Source of the DNA: Anoplolepis gracilipes
Taxonomy: Eukaryota; Arthropoda; Insecta; Hymenoptera; Formicidae
Assembly: GCF_047496725.1 (NCBI RefSeq)
Contig: NC_132979.1
Location: 4,853,501-4,917,500, forward strand
Length of the DNA stretch: 64,000 bases
Direction: 5' to 3'
Both the position numbers and the translations under genes were made by a program. Numbering within the stretch: position 1 is the first letter of the stretch; every line of letters starts with the position of its first letter. Of the stretch, positions 62,891 through 64,000 are shown in pieces. The notes under the pieces were generated by a model, which worked only from the letters and a program-made list of their open reading frames with translations, was not told the origin of the DNA and ran no database searches.

Positions 62891-64000
62891 TCTTTTTTCT
62901 CCATTGTTTGCGAGCAAGCTCCGACAAACATTTTTGCAGATTGCGAATGTTACTCAGGTTTGATGAAAACAATACGATGCATCTATAAAGGCGGAGACAA
63001 AAAAACAACGAGAATCAAGAAGAAATAGAAATTACGAATTAATTTATAATAAGTGTCATTTTGCGAAATAAAAAAAAAAAAAAGAGTCCAAATTTAAAAA
63101 TAATGCTACGTTATTTTTGGACTTTAAACTTTTATTTCTTGAACAATAAAGAAATTGGGAAAATTGCATAATAATCATCTTTAGATGTATATAATTTAAT
63201 TTGAAACTTTTGTTACATTTCTTAGATGGGAATTTTATACATAAAAACTTTTAATTTGTGTGATTAATTTATTATATTACTATATTATGAATCGATAATA
63301 TAGTAGCGAGAGAGATGAAATAAAACGATGGTTGGGAATCCCTTGTCATCTTATTAAGGGATAGTTCGTACCCCTCGGTTCCTGTGTCATAAGCGAGATT
63401 TGTTGAAAAAAATGACGAACCTTCGTCGACCTAATTACAAGGCATCAAGCACTGGGAAGGACTTTATTTCTTGTCCCGTATCTTTTTCCGTGCAAAACCG
63501 ACCGCGTGTTCATCGCTTCAACCATCTGTCTTGTAATAGCAAGTCATCATTGTCTTATTTGAACCTTTTTTGTAGAGAAATTGATAATTATTTCCGGTAT
63601 GTAGAAATTAATAATGTATAGTCGACTTGGAAAATTAAACATCTCTCAATGTTAGTGAAGAGGATATCAGGTAACACGAGGAAAAGTACACTGGTCGCAG
63701 ATAAATGATATTTTTTGCAATTATTCAGTTTCTTGCAGAAATATGTATATCTAACATAGACTTCGATAAAACATTACGTTAAACATATTACATTTCAGAT
63801 TATTGAAAAATTCATGCTTTTAAAGATTTTCTATAAATCAATAAGAGAATTGAAATTATTAAAAAAATCTAATAACAACTTGTTTCTTTCTATAATAATT
63901 TCTCAAATTATTGCAAATTTTTTCCATTATTTTTATTTCCGATAATTTTCGAGACATTAATTTTCCTCGCATTCCGTAACTTTAATCTCAGAAAGCGAAC

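Larger units (their letters stand above)
55825..64000. other. Non-coding stretch, last part
   Basis: Contains GA, CT and poly-A/poly-T tracts, a compound poly-C/(CT)n tract at 62853-62890, and a 10-bp minisatellite at 62491-62540. Open frames near 57505-57891 (plus), 59189-59578 (minus) and 61323-61634 (plus) have no recognised domains or paired splice sites. The last 350 bases are AT-rich with nothing recognisable. Confidence 0.55.

Overview
This is eukaryotic nuclear DNA, very probably from a hymenopteran insect and quite possibly an ant. The evidence is the very low coding density, AT-rich background with CpG-containing GC-richer patches, many long (GA)n/(CT)n tracts on both strands, GT-AG spliced exons, short terminal-inverted-repeat elements, and one insect-type immunoglobulin gene. 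The species call is inference; no rRNA, tRNA or marker gene is present to fix it.

The only coding sequence I can support firmly is two exons on the minus strand. The upstream exon (16417-16622) and the downstream exon (3658-3796) join in phase across a 12.6 kb intron. Together they encode one complete V-set-like Ig domain of 115 codons, with the LYSVKWYK and CEVSTEAPSF signatures of the Beaten path (Beat) family of neuronal Ig-superfamily proteins. The module is bounded by phase 1 introns on both sides. The signal-peptide exon should lie to the right of 16622 and the second Ig exon to the left of 3658. I could not find either in the window, so most of the 64 kb is probably intron of this one gene.

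Layout. 1-3657: non-coding, with a diverged direct duplication (2401-2518 and 3447-3560). 3658-3796: Beat exon. 3797-16416: intron with GA tracts, a GC repeat and a pair of GC-rich hairpins. 16417-16622: Beat exon. 16623-64000: presumed first intron or upstream DNA, holding several non-autonomous DNA-transposon-like elements (20286-20580, 32059-32250, 55247-55824), a notable pair of adjacent long inverted repeats (45063-46028), small perfect stem-loops (27929, 39777, 43536), many microsatellites, and one speculative plus-strand exon at 52088-52190.

I found no prokaryotic-type system, CRISPR array, autonomous transposase, virus-like gene, or clear RNA gene. Long open frames elsewhere are low-complexity or have overlapping rivals on both strands, and I treat them as chance. 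The best candidates for something undescribed are the double fold-back locus at 45-46 kb (possible hairpin-RNA source), the 578-bp TIR element at 55 kb, and the duplicated non-coding block next to the Beat exon.
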